Source: Victivallales bacterium
GTDB taxonomy: Bacteria > Verrucomicrobiota > Lentisphaeria > Oligosphaerales > Oligosphaeraceae
Direction of reading: 5' to 3'
NCBI GenBank assembly: GCA_017964325.1
Contig: JAGCSE010000021.1
Span: 1 to 54,100, forward strand
Length of the DNA stretch: 54,100 nucleotides
The position numbers and the translations under genes are program-made. The notes beneath the pieces are model-generated. The model was not told where the DNA came from and ran no database searches. It saw only the letters and a program-made list of their open reading frames with translations. Shown piece after piece: positions 42,118 to 49,917 of this stretch. How positions within the stretch are numbered: position 1 is the first letter of the stretch; each line of letters opens with the position of its first letter.

Positions 42118-42510
42118 ATGAAAATTGCAGTGACTTGTGAAAATGGGACGGTGTTTCAGCATTTTGGGCATACTCCCGAATTCGCCATTTATGATGTTGA
42201 AGAAGGCAAGATTCTGGCAGAGAACATCAAATCCTGCGGTGACAGCGGACATGGCGCGTTGGCAGGACTGCTGGCGGAAGAAAATGTGAACGTCCTTATC
42301 TGCGGCGGCATCGGCGGCGGTGCCATCAACGCCCTGAAAGATGCGGGAATTCTGGTTGTCGGTGGCGCATCGGGACCAGTTCGCAAAGCGGTAGAAGACT
42401 GGCTGGCTTGCAAGTTGCCTGTAAACATGGATTTCAAATGCCATCACCATGACCATGAAGGCGAAGGACACAATTGCCATGATCATAAATGCGGTGGAAG
42501 CTGTCATTGA
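42118..42510 (+). CDS. NifX/NifB-type dinitrogenase cofactor-like protein with His-rich tail
   Basis: A 130-residue protein. Residues 1-103 form the NifX/NafY (dinitrogenase iron-molybdenum cofactor biosynthesis) fold: VFQHFGHTPEFAIYDVEE near 11, ICGGIGGGAINALKDAGI near 61 and VGGASGPVRKAVEDWL near 81. The last 25 residues are rich in His and Cys (CHHHDHEGEGHNCHDH), a likely metal-binding tail. No other nitrogenase genes are present, so a role in metal cluster binding outside nitrogen fixation is likelier. AGGAG lies nine bases before the start. Confidence 0.88.
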   Translation: MKIAVTCENGTVFQHFGHTPEFAIYDVEEGKILAENIKSCGDSGHGALAGLLAEENVNVLICGGIGGGAINALKDAGILVVGGASGPVRKAVEDWLACKLPVNMDFKCHHHDHEGEGHNCHDHKCGGSCH

Positions 42511-42616
42511 TTGACTCGTTGTCTTACCGTGTTGGAGTTTATCGGCTCTCTAGTGTCAGAGTCTCCTTATACTACTATTGTTCATTTTCCTGTTTTTTCG
42601 CAAAGGTTTTCCTGCT

Positions 42617-42837
42617 GTCCAATCGTCTAATCGTCTAATCGTCTCCCGTCTAACGTCTTGCCGTCCATCGTCTCCGCTCGTCTCACGTCTCGCGTCTCTC
42701 GTCTCACGCCCCCTCGCCAAAAGCAATCCTGATTGCTTTTGCCCCCGGCAGGAAGGCGCAATGGCGTCGCCATTATATGGTTTGACATGAGACGCGAGAC
42801 ATGAGACGTGAACAAGGACGTAAGACGCCTAGACAAA
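42617..42837. repeat. Heptad GTCT/AGAC repeat region with central hairpin
   Basis: The gap 42511-42927 holds a complex repeat. On the left (42617-42708) units of GTCTNNN, such as GTCTCAC, GTCTCGC and GTCTCTC, recur at mostly 7-base spacing. On the right (42784-42837) the complementary family appears as GACATGA, GACGCGA, GACATGA, GACGTGA and then decays. Between them lies a perfect hairpin. The end GGACGTAAGACGCCTAGACA matches 52660-52679 with one change. The remaining parts of the gap show nothing else. Confidence 0.85.
42719..42740 (+). terminator. AAAAGCAATC hairpin, copy 1
   Basis: AAAAGCAATC (42719-42728) pairs perfectly with GATTGCTTTT (42731-42740) around two bases. The A/T ends give a bidirectional terminator-like form. 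The same stem recurs at 46331 and 52632. Confidence 0.6.
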
Positions 42838-42927
42838 GAGACCATATTGATTGTTTTGGTTAGAGGCCAAAGGCAGCGCCAGGGATAGGTATTCATTCGT
42901 AAGATATTAGATGACAGAGAATAAAAT

Positions 42928-43419
42928 ATGGGAATTGAAATCAGCCAATACACGGCAGCGGATGTCGTGGAAGCAATCGCAATCTGGAATGATGTCGTAA
43001 AAGACGGCGTGGCATTTCCGCAGATGGAGGAACTGGATGAAAAAAGCGGCCATGCTTTTTTGAAGGGGCAGTCTTTCACGGGAATTGCGCGTGATGCGGA
43101 AACTGGAAAAGCTGTTGGACTTTATATTCTGCATCCCAACAACATCGGGCGTTGTGGGCATATCTGCAATGCAAGCTATGCCGTACAGAAGGATTGTCGC
43201 GGACGGCATATCGGCGAACTGCTGGTGAAAGACTGCATGATTCGCGCCAAAGAATTGGGATTTCGCATCTTGCAGTTTAACGCAGTTGTCGCGACGAATC
43301 ATGCGGCATTGAAATTATACGCTCGTCTAGGCTTTGTCCAGCTTGGCGTGATTCCAGGCGGCTTCCTGATGAAAGACGGTCACTTTGAGGATATCATCCC
43401 GCATTACCATGTTTTGTAA
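42928..43419 (+). CDS. GNAT family N-acetyltransferase
   Basis: A 163-residue single-domain acetyltransferase. The acetyl-CoA binding motif A is QKDCRGRHIGELLVKDCM near residue 90 (Q/RxxGxG/A pattern), and LGFRILQFNAVVATNHAALKLYARLGF near 112-138 is motif B with the terminal Tyr. The overall pattern is like phosphinothricin-type or ribosomal-protein acetyltransferases. The next gene also starts with a GNAT domain. The substrate is unknown. Confidence 0.87.
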   Translation: MGIEISQYTAADVVEAIAIWNDVVKDGVAFPQMEELDEKSGHAFLKGQSFTGIARDAETGKAVGLYILHPNNIGRCGHICNASYAVQKDCRGRHIGELLVKDCMIRAKELGFRILQFNAVVATNHAALKLYARLGFVQLGVIPGGFLMKDGHFEDIIPHYHVL

Positions 43420-43452
43420 TCACTTATGGATGAACAGAAAAGGATTTGAATC

Positions 43453-44298
43453 ATGACGGACATGAGCATCGTCTCGCTTCGTGAAGAACCAGAAAGGCTG
43501 GATACGTTCATCGGCTTTTTCACGTCCCATTGGGGCAAGGATGCTACGTATCGGGAGTGCATGACTGCTTCTCTGAACTCACCGAACGCGTTGCCGCAAT
43601 GGTTTATGATGATGGACGGCGAAACGCCCGTAGGCGGCTGCGGACTTCTCCCCCACGATTTCACAACTCGGATGGATTTATGGCCGTTTCTTACTGCATT
43701 GTATGTAGAAAAATCTTATCGCGGTCATGGCTACGGGGGGATGTTGATTGAACACGCCAAGCGTGAATGCGCGAAGGCTGGGTATCGGCATTTGTACCTA
43801 ACATCCGACCATGTCGGGTATTATGAAAAATATGGGTTCCGTTTCGCAGGCATGACAGCAGATGTTTTCGACAGCGAAAGCCGTCTTTATGAAACGACCG
43901 TAACCGCCGACTGGCCGGAGTTGCTCGCCATGGCAAAATCCTGCCTGAACGCACGGCAGATTTCGCCGCTTGTTTCAGGCGGCGAAGTGGCGGCGGCGAT
44001 TTTGACAGAATCAGGCAATGTCTATACGGGCGTGTGCATCGATACGGCCAGCGCACAGGGGATGTGTGCGGAACGAAACGCCCTTTCAACTATGGTGACG
44101 CATGGCGAACAACATGTCGTAAAACTGGTTGCGGTGATGCCAGACGGCCGGAACGGCGCCCCTTGCGGGGCGTGTCGCGAACTGCTGATGCAGTTGGATT
44201 CACGGAACAGGGACATGGAAATCCTGATGGATTACAAAAGTCTCAGAATCGCCAAACTAGGTGACCTGCTTCCCGAATGGTGGGGTGATTCCATATAA
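43453..44298 (+). CDS. GNAT acetyltransferase-cytidine deaminase fusion
   Basis: A 281-residue two-domain protein. Residues 1-150 form a GNAT acetyltransferase: VEKSYRGHGYGGMLIEHAKRE near 88 binds acetyl-CoA and YYEKYGFRFAGM near 121 is motif B. Residues 158-281 form a cytidine deaminase-like domain: GMCAERNALSTM near 202 holds Cys and catalytic Glu, and GAPCGACRELLMQL near 236 holds the two further zinc cysteines. Both active sites appear complete. It could modify a nucleoside or antibiotic at two places, or link two separate steps. It lies 33 bases after the single GNAT gene. Confidence 0.85.
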   Translation: MTDMSIVSLREEPERLDTFIGFFTSHWGKDATYRECMTASLNSPNALPQWFMMMDGETPVGGCGLLPHDFTTRMDLWPFLTALYVEKSYRGHGYGGMLIEHAKRECAKAGYRHLYLTSDHVGYYEKYGFRFAGMTADVFDSESRLYETTVTADWPELLAMAKSCLNARQISPLVSGGEVAAAILTESGNVYTGVCIDTASAQGMCAERNALSTMVTHGEQHVVKLVAVMPDGRNGAPCGACRELLMQLDSRNRDMEILMDYKSLRIAKLGDLLPEWWGDSI

Positions 44299-44376
44299 TA
44301 ATGAAATTATTTTGTTTCCATGCTTGTTTGTCTTTTTAATGCGGAGGCGCAGAGATTTTTAATGCAGGTGCAATGG

Positions 44377-45348
44377 TTATTTGTCAAACGCCTTCAGCAA
44401 TTTCTGATAGGTCGCTTCGTCGATTGGTATCATGCAGCCATGGCGTGATTTTGGCGATTCATATTCCTTCTGCGTCCATTTGCCATCCATTGTGTCCGCC
44501 TCGTACATATCGTATTTTCCGCCCTTTGTGTAGGCTTCCGTGTAGATTCGGCATTTACCTTCTTTCGAGATGATGAGAATGGGAGCCTCATGCCATGACG
44601 GGCAGATGGGGGCGCCAGGATTTGAGTATGGGCCGAGAATGCCGCCCTGCGATTTGGCGATGCGGATGGTCTTTCCCATGGGGGTAGTCTCTGGCCAGCG
44701 TTCATCCTTGATGATGGCGTAATAGGTTCCGTTGACGTTTCTTAGAATTGTGTCGATGGTAGCCATCTTCTCATCGTCGCCTGTGAATGCGAAGAGCTTT
44801 TTCGCGGGCGTGAAGGTCTTAAAATCCTTTGTCGTGATATAAACCGTGCGCATGGACTCCCACAAGTCTTTGTTGTCCTTGGGGTTATTCTTGTAGGCAT
44901 GCCAAGTGATGACATATTGCTGCGATTTTTCATCATAACAAGTCTTAGGAGCTCCAAACCAACCGTTGTCGTTTCGCAAGTCCAATTGAGAGACTGTCAT
45001 GATGGCATTCGGCAAATCCTCCTTTTCCCATGTAATCAAGTCCTTAGTATGCCAATGGACGGGATATGGGACTTTTATGTCGCCACCGAAAACAACGCCG
45101 ATCGAATGCCACTGGCCGTCGTTGCCGCGAACGATGTCAGGATGGCCTTTGTATTCGGGAAGGATGATGTTGCCGCCGTTCAACGTCTTCCAATGGAGAC
45201 CGTCGCGGGAGATGGAATAGTAGAACCGTCCATAATTACTGGGGATCATGTGAGCAAAAAGATAGCCTCCATTATCGATGATATCCGCCTGTGCGGCGAG
45301 GCTGCACAGCATGAGAAAGCCTGTGGAAAGAGTGTGTTTGAGATTCAT
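44377..45348 (-). CDS. Secreted GH43-like beta-propeller glycosidase
   Basis: A 323-residue protein with a signal peptide (residues 1-21, ending AQA). The remainder has repeated blocks of YYSISRDGLHW, VHWHTKDLITWE and VYITTKDFKTF type, the pattern of five-bladed propellers in GH43 and related GH117/GH130-type families. GHPDIVR near 68, ENDNGWFGAPKTCYD-like block near 135 and WHEAPILI near 255 (Glu) are positions where the three catalytic acids would sit. It should act on exported plant or algal polysaccharide fragments. Family choice is tentative. Confidence 0.7.
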   Translation of the reverse strand: MNLKHTLSTGFLMLCSLAAQADIIDNGGYLFAHMIPSNYGRFYYSISRDGLHWKTLNGGNIILPEYKGHPDIVRGNDGQWHSIGVVFGGDIKVPYPVHWHTKDLITWEKEDLPNAIMTVSQLDLRNDNGWFGAPKTCYDEKSQQYVITWHAYKNNPKDNKDLWESMRTVYITTKDFKTFTPAKKLFAFTGDDEKMATIDTILRNVNGTYYAIIKDERWPETTPMGKTIRIAKSQGGILGPYSNPGAPICPSWHEAPILIISKEGKCRIYTEAYTKGGKYDMYEADTMDGKWTQKEYESPKSRHGCMIPIDEATYQKLLKAFDK

Positions 45349-45476
45349 GTTGCTCCTTGGAATGAAACGATGGTTTGATGCTGTTATTAAAATATATACT
45401 GTTTTCGAGGTCTTTCCAAATAAAAAGTGTTTTGTTTGAGTTTGGCGTTATATTAATGACGTTTCAATAAACCTAT

Positions 45477-46406
45477 ATGAAAAACACCATGAAAAGATTG
45501 CTTACCATTCAGGACATATCGTGCGTCGGGCAATGTTCGTTGACCGTGGCGCTGCCTGTCATTTCCGCGTGCGGCGTGGAAACCGCTATCCTGCCATCGG
45601 CTGTGCTATCGACTCATACGGGATTCAAGTATTTCTGTATCCACGACTTAAGCAACGATATGCCGCTCATCAAGGAGAAATGGCTGGCCAACGAGTTGAA
45701 ATTCGACGCCTTTTATACGGGCTATGTCCGTGAAAATCAAATTGATGCGATTCTTGACATCATGGAGCATTGCGCGGCGGATGGAGCGGTGCGCATTGTC
45801 GATCCCGTCATGGCAGACAACGGCAGCCTCTACGCAGGATTCGACAACGATTTTCCAAGCAAACTCGTAAGGCTCTGCAATGGAGCAGACTATATTCTTC
45901 CGAATTTAACGGAGGCCGCCTTGTTGCTTGGCGAGAAGCCTGTTCTGGAAGGCTATGATAAGACGTACATCGAGCAATTGATGAAACGACTCTGCAAAAC
46001 AGGCGCGAAGAATGTCGTGCTGACAGGCGTTTCTTTTGATAAAACGAAAATTGGATTCGCAATGACCGACGGGGCGAATGTGACGTATTATTTCAATGAC
46101 CGCGTGGAACGGATGTCGTTCGGCACAGGCGACGTGTATGCCTCCGTTTTCGCAGGAGCATTGATGCGCGGGTTGCCCGCATTCGGAGCCGCATCGCTGG
46201 CGGCGGACATCGTCAGGCTGTGTCTCGTAGAAACACCAGCGGAACATTGGTACGGTGTATGTTTTGAGAAAGTGCTGCCGGAATTAATCTATCGGCTTGA
46301 TACTGAAGACTTAAAAACAGGAAAGGAGGTAAAAAGCAATCTCCAATTGCTTTTTGGGATACGCGAGACACGAGACATGACACGCACAGAGAAAAAATAC
46401 AATTAG
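45477..46406 (+). CDS. Pyridoxal/pyridoxamine kinase-like protein
   Basis: A 309-residue ribokinase-fold protein that matches PdxK/PdxY-type vitamin B6 kinases. QDISCVGQCSLTVALPVISACG near residue 13, LSTHTG near 44, GYVRENQI near 81, DPVMADNGSLY near 107 and the FGTGDVYASVFAG block near 217 are typical (GTGD holds the catalytic Asp). The ATG at 45477 lacks a ribosome binding site; a second ATG at 45489 is possible. The last about 30 residues are encoded by an intergenic-type hairpin and heptad repeat, so the native end was probably shorter. Confidence 0.82.
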   Translation: MKNTMKRLLTIQDISCVGQCSLTVALPVISACGVETAILPSAVLSTHTGFKYFCIHDLSNDMPLIKEKWLANELKFDAFYTGYVRENQIDAILDIMEHCAADGAVRIVDPVMADNGSLYAGFDNDFPSKLVRLCNGADYILPNLTEAALLLGEKPVLEGYDKTYIEQLMKRLCKTGAKNVVLTGVSFDKTKIGFAMTDGANVTYYFNDRVERMSFGTGDVYASVFAGALMRGLPAFGAASLAADIVRLCLVETPAEHWYGVCFEKVLPELIYRLDTEDLKTGKEVKSNLQLLFGIRETRDMTRTEKKYN

Positions 46407-46490
46407 TCATAAGACGTGAAACCAGAAGACAAAGAAACAAAAAAATTGCAGCATCGTCTCATTGTCTTGCGTCTTTTGTTCGCGTCTCAT
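46331..46490. repeat. Hairpin copy 2 with heptad repeats, overlapping a gene end
   Basis: AAAAAGCAAT (46331-46340) pairs with ATTGCTTTTT (46346-46355) around CTCCA. GAGACAC/GAGACAT heptads follow (46364-46385), and a complementary GTCT region lies at 46456-46490. The hairpin and first heptads fall inside the kinase reading frame. Confidence 0.7.
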
Positions 46491-46673
46491 GCCAAACAGC
46501 GGAATTGCAGCACCATTGTCCCCTACCCCAAAACAAAATCTCATTCATCACAAACCGCTACTTGTGTTTGCCGCCTCAACGAATATCCTGATACTGCCAC
46601 ACAGCTCTGAAACAGAGGTGTCATCTTATCGTGTTATTATATAAGGTAAATAAAGACGGACGTCAATGAACGG

Positions 46674-46710
46674 CTTGCATTCCTGAAAACAGATGGTAAT
46701 GTAATGCAAG
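46674..46710. other. 8-bp hairpin in gene-free gap
   Basis: CTTGCATT (46674-46681) pairs perfectly with AATGCAAG (46703-46710) across 21 bases. It sits 80 bases before the larger inverted repeat, in the 637-base gene-free gap 46407-47043. Apart from these two structures and the repeat at its left end, the gap holds nothing I can identify. Confidence 0.5.
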
Positions 46711-46792
46711 GTCGGTTTAAATCCATTTCAGGCAAGTGGTTTTCAGTCGATAACAATAAAAAACAAACATGACCGGACAGTCGAACTCGGCC

Positions 46793-46930
46793 CTGATAAA
46801 ACTTGCAACCTTTCGTCACAAAAAGTTCGAAAACGTCTGCGCTTTAGGTGGTGTGTGCCCATTGTACATTCCGCTTTGATATTGCGCGTTCTGTTTTCGA
46901 TTTGTGACGGGGCTTGCAAGTGCCTATCAG
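46793..46930. other. 138-bp imperfect inverted-repeat element (possible structured RNA or MITE)
   Basis: The outer arms 46793-46822 and 46901-46930 are each 30 bases long and share CTGATA, ACTTGCAA and CGTCACAAA in the same order. Pairing then continues inward with TCGAAAAC (46827-46834) against GTTTTCGA (46893-46900) and GCGC (46839-46842) against GCGC (46884-46887), leaving a loop of about 41 bases. Unpaired positions occur in blocks. No reading frame, transposase or reverse transcriptase is associated. Confidence 0.6.
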
Positions 46931-47043
46931 ACCACGAAAGCAGGATGCGCTTTTTTGTGTTTTGCGGTGTAAGAAAGATTTGTAAGACAGTAGAAAGTAG
47001 TAGAAACTTTTTTCATCAATAGACATTCTTTATAAAAAAATTT

Positions 47044-48306
47044 ATGAGTAAATTATCTTTCACATGTCCTAATTGTGGGCAAAAATTCATTGACATTGAA
47101 GGAATAGAACCACATCAAAAAATTGAATGTGGGCAATGCCATTTTCAATTTGATGTGCCATCGGAAAGTGAAAATATTAGTGATAATGCTAGTATTAATA
47201 TGCAAGCCTTTAATGCAGTTGAACAAGAGACAGCAAATAGACCTCTAGGTGCCAATTGCCCCAAATGCGGCAATGCCATACTGCCAAATGCTCAATTCTG
47301 CGGTTATTGTGGTGAACCTCTACAAAACAAACAAGAAAATCAGCCGCCTGTAACAGCAATAGATGAGGACTTATCCAATAAAGGAAATAGGCTTTTTGCA
47401 AATGCCTTGGGAGTTGAAAAACTGGAGGGGTTCTCTTTTTCAAAATTCTTTGTTCAGACATTTAAACATCATTCTTGGGATGAAATGGAAGAAATAGTTG
47501 CCGTCGGCACAAAAAGTACCACGCCAGAATTGTCTTCTGTATCAACAGAATGGCCAACGCCTTGGTTTTTCTTTCGAGTCATTTTATTTGTAATAGTAGC
47601 ATATCTGATTGTATTATGGCGAAGGAATGATTTAGGAGAATATGCTTTAATGATCCAATTGCTTCTTGGCATAATTGGCATGCCTTTGGCAGCATTATCT
47701 TTTTTCTTTGAAATTAATATCTTAAAAAATGTTTCAGTTATGCAAGTGGGAAAGCTTGTCTGTGTAGGTGGATTCATTTCATGTCTCGCTACTCTTTTAG
47801 TTAGCAGAGTGATAAAATTTGAATCACCAATCTGGGCAGGTCCGATAGAGGAATTGATCAAAGGCGGAGTTATGCTATTATTTATACGCAATCCTCGTTA
47901 TCACTACAAATTAAATGGCTTGCTTGTTGGGGCAAGTATTGGAGTCGGTTTTGCCATCATTGAAACTGCTGGATACGTTGTACGTTCAAATAATTTCGAA
48001 TTTATCATGTTCATAAGAGCTTTTGCAGCTCCTTTATGCCACGTGCTTTATTCATCCTTGGTCGGTTATGCACTATGGGAAGCCAGAGCAAATGGCATTT
48101 TTACCTTTGAAGCCTTAGTAAAAGGGAAAACATTACGTCTGATAGCTCTCGCTATTGTTCTTCATATGTTTTGGAATTCTGAATTTTTATTAAATGAATT
48201 GATTATTAAATGTATAATTGTTGCCATAATTGGATATAGTTCAGTAATCTATCTTCTTCAGGATTGCATAAAGGAAATAAGATTAAAAAAGCAAATGATT
48301 GAATAA
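47044..48306 (+). CDS. PrsW-like intramembrane metalloprotease with zinc ribbons
   Basis: A 420-residue protein. The first 100 residues hold two zinc ribbons (CPNC near 8 and CGQC near 30; CPKC near 73 and CGYC near 87). The C-terminal half has about eight membrane segments with the PrsW motifs: GPIEELIKG near 264 (EExxK), FAIIETAGYV near 300, HVLYSSLVGYAL near 331 and HMFWN near 372. PrsW cleaves anti-sigma factors in the membrane. All metal-site residues seem to be present. The base composition is visibly more AT-rich than the flanking genes, which hints at transfer. No Shine-Dalgarno is seen. Confidence 0.85.
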   Translation: MSKLSFTCPNCGQKFIDIEGIEPHQKIECGQCHFQFDVPSESENISDNASINMQAFNAVEQETANRPLGANCPKCGNAILPNAQFCGYCGEPLQNKQENQPPVTAIDEDLSNKGNRLFANALGVEKLEGFSFSKFFVQTFKHHSWDEMEEIVAVGTKSTTPELSSVSTEWPTPWFFFRVILFVIVAYLIVLWRRNDLGEYALMIQLLLGIIGMPLAALSFFFEINILKNVSVMQVGKLVCVGGFISCLATLLVSRVIKFESPIWAGPIEELIKGGVMLLFIRNPRYHYKLNGLLVGASIGVGFAIIETAGYVVRSNNFEFIMFIRAFAAPLCHVLYSSLVGYALWEARANGIFTFEALVKGKTLRLIALAIVLHMFWNSEFLLNELIIKCIIVAIIGYSSVIYLLQDCIKEIRLKKQMIE

Positions 48307-48402
48307 ATTGCAAAAACTGTTAAAATATACTTTTCTCTATTTCATAAAGGTCTGTTGTGTGTTCCACCACCGTGTAATGCCCCCTTTTGACAAGGAACAT
48401 AT

Positions 48403-49005
48403 ATGTCAGTCAAGTCAATCATCAAGACAATCGGTAAAAGGCTGAACAATGTATGGTGTTCTGAAAGCACCATGAAATCAGCATTTTATAAAATCCGTAG
48501 AGAGCTAAAGATGATGGGGCTTTTGTCTGACGGCTCCAAGCTCGACAAAGTGAAAATCTTCCGCGAATATTTCACTAATGATGCCTGGAGGGGCATAGGT
48601 GGTGCCATAGGATTCTATAGTTTTGAAGACTGTAACATACATATTCCTATCATTTGCTCTGCCTCTTTGGCCCCTTGGTGTACTGGACGTTGCATGGCGG
48701 ACGTGCTCCGTCATGAGTTCGGCCATGCCTTGCAGGACAAGTTCCCTCATTTGGTCAGTAATAATGTATTCATTAAGGCTTTCGGCGATGTCTGCGGGGA
48801 GAGCGAAGTAGCCAAGGAGGGTGATGAAGATAACTATGTTTCATCATACGCCCGTACCAATACGCAGGAGGATTTCGCGGAAACATTCATGCTGTATATG
48901 AAATACAAGGGGAAATTGCCAAAGGAGTTCTCTAGACGGAAGGCTATCAAGGCCAAGTGGGCCGTCGTGGAGAGCATCTGCCTGAAGGTAACGAAATCAA
49001 GATAA
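48403..49005 (+). CDS. Putative zinc metallopeptidase (HEFGH)
   Basis: A 200-residue protein I cannot name. VLRHEFGHALQD near residue 104 is a clear HExxH zinc-metallopeptidase site, and TQEDFAETFMLYM near 152 supplies a likely third ligand (Glu) as in many gluzincin-like minimal peptidases. No signal peptide or membrane segment is seen, so it should be cytoplasmic. AAGGA lies before the start. It follows the PrsW-like gene by 96 bases on the same strand; both are proteases. Confidence 0.72.
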   Translation: MSVKSIIKTIGKRLNNVWCSESTMKSAFYKIRRELKMMGLLSDGSKLDKVKIFREYFTNDAWRGIGGAIGFYSFEDCNIHIPIICSASLAPWCTGRCMADVLRHEFGHALQDKFPHLVSNNVFIKAFGDVCGESEVAKEGDEDNYVSSYARTNTQEDFAETFMLYMKYKGKLPKEFSRRKAIKAKWAVVESICLKVTKSR

Positions 49006-49216
49006 ATCAAGAATGCCAGATGGAAGGAATATGTTTTTTACCAATGCGATAAATAATTAATTGAGTATCTTCTTACTGGCGAATGCCGTCTTCAAGAGAG
49101 CGATTCTGTAATGGACGTATCATCCCGCTCCAAAGAACAGGAGTCATGCATATCGCCTTTATGGTGCTTATTTTAGTCATGTAGGGGCGGGACCTTTCCC
49201 AGTTTTTCGCAAGCCG

Positions 49217-49658
49217 TCAATCAGCCAAAACTGCGGCGTGTTTCTCCTGAAGCATCTCACGCAAAGATTTCAACTTCTCAATGTCAATACCCAACAATTC
49301 CATGATTTGATTGTCATTGTAATGTCGCGCCTCCATTCTTTCCATCACTTTGAGCATATCTTTTATTTCTTGTTCCTGTTTCAAAAACTCTGAATAGTTG
49401 CACATGTCTTCTGCCTCCCGTGTCTTGCTTAAACCATATTTCTCATGAAGTTCGTCCAGCCGCTTGCGGTAGATATTTCTCCATGACCTCCCGCACGTCG
49501 CATCCCCTGTATTCATCGATAAAATGCACAAGCAGCCAGGCGAGGCCCTCCTGGTTGCTGAATATCCTCTTGATGAGCGGATCCCCCGACGGGTCATACT
49601 GCCCTATCAGGAGATTATGCCCTAAGGAACTGAATTGCAATTGAGTATTTTGTTCCAT
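49217..49658 (-). pseudogene. Frameshifted remnant, Rpn-like or unknown family
   Basis: Two overlapping frames appear to belong to one gene. The first, from ATG at 49658, reads LIKRIFSNQEGLAWLLVHFIDE and ends at VMEKYLPQAAGRTS. The second, in another frame, continues with YRKRLDELHEKYGLS and ends in MLQEKHAAVLAD. Joining them needs one frame change near 49455-49480. The start and end resemble the outer parts of PD-(D/E)XK-type Rpn proteins, but the nuclease core is not visible, so an internal deletion is possible. The assignment to Rpn is weak. Upstream 49659-49917 is AT-rich and empty. Confidence 0.5.
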
Positions 49659-49917
49659 AACTGCTTTTTCTATTGTTGTGCCACCGTTGTTTCCACCCTG
49701 ATTTTCCCTGACAACAACACAACATAGCACAGGAATGAAAAAAGTCAATAAATATCTGTATAAAATATGAAAATAATATATTTTATGATTTATTATGGCT
49801 TTATATGATTTACTGTGATTTTTTATGATTTTGCAGGAAAGACGATGACTTCTCATGCGACCTTTTCAATATGATGTATATTATGTTATCATATAATCTA
49901 CCAACAAGGCAGGCAGT

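Noticed and set aside
46793..46930. Retron msr-msd RNA
   Set aside because: Inverted repeats fit loosely, but no reverse transcriptase gene is in the window.
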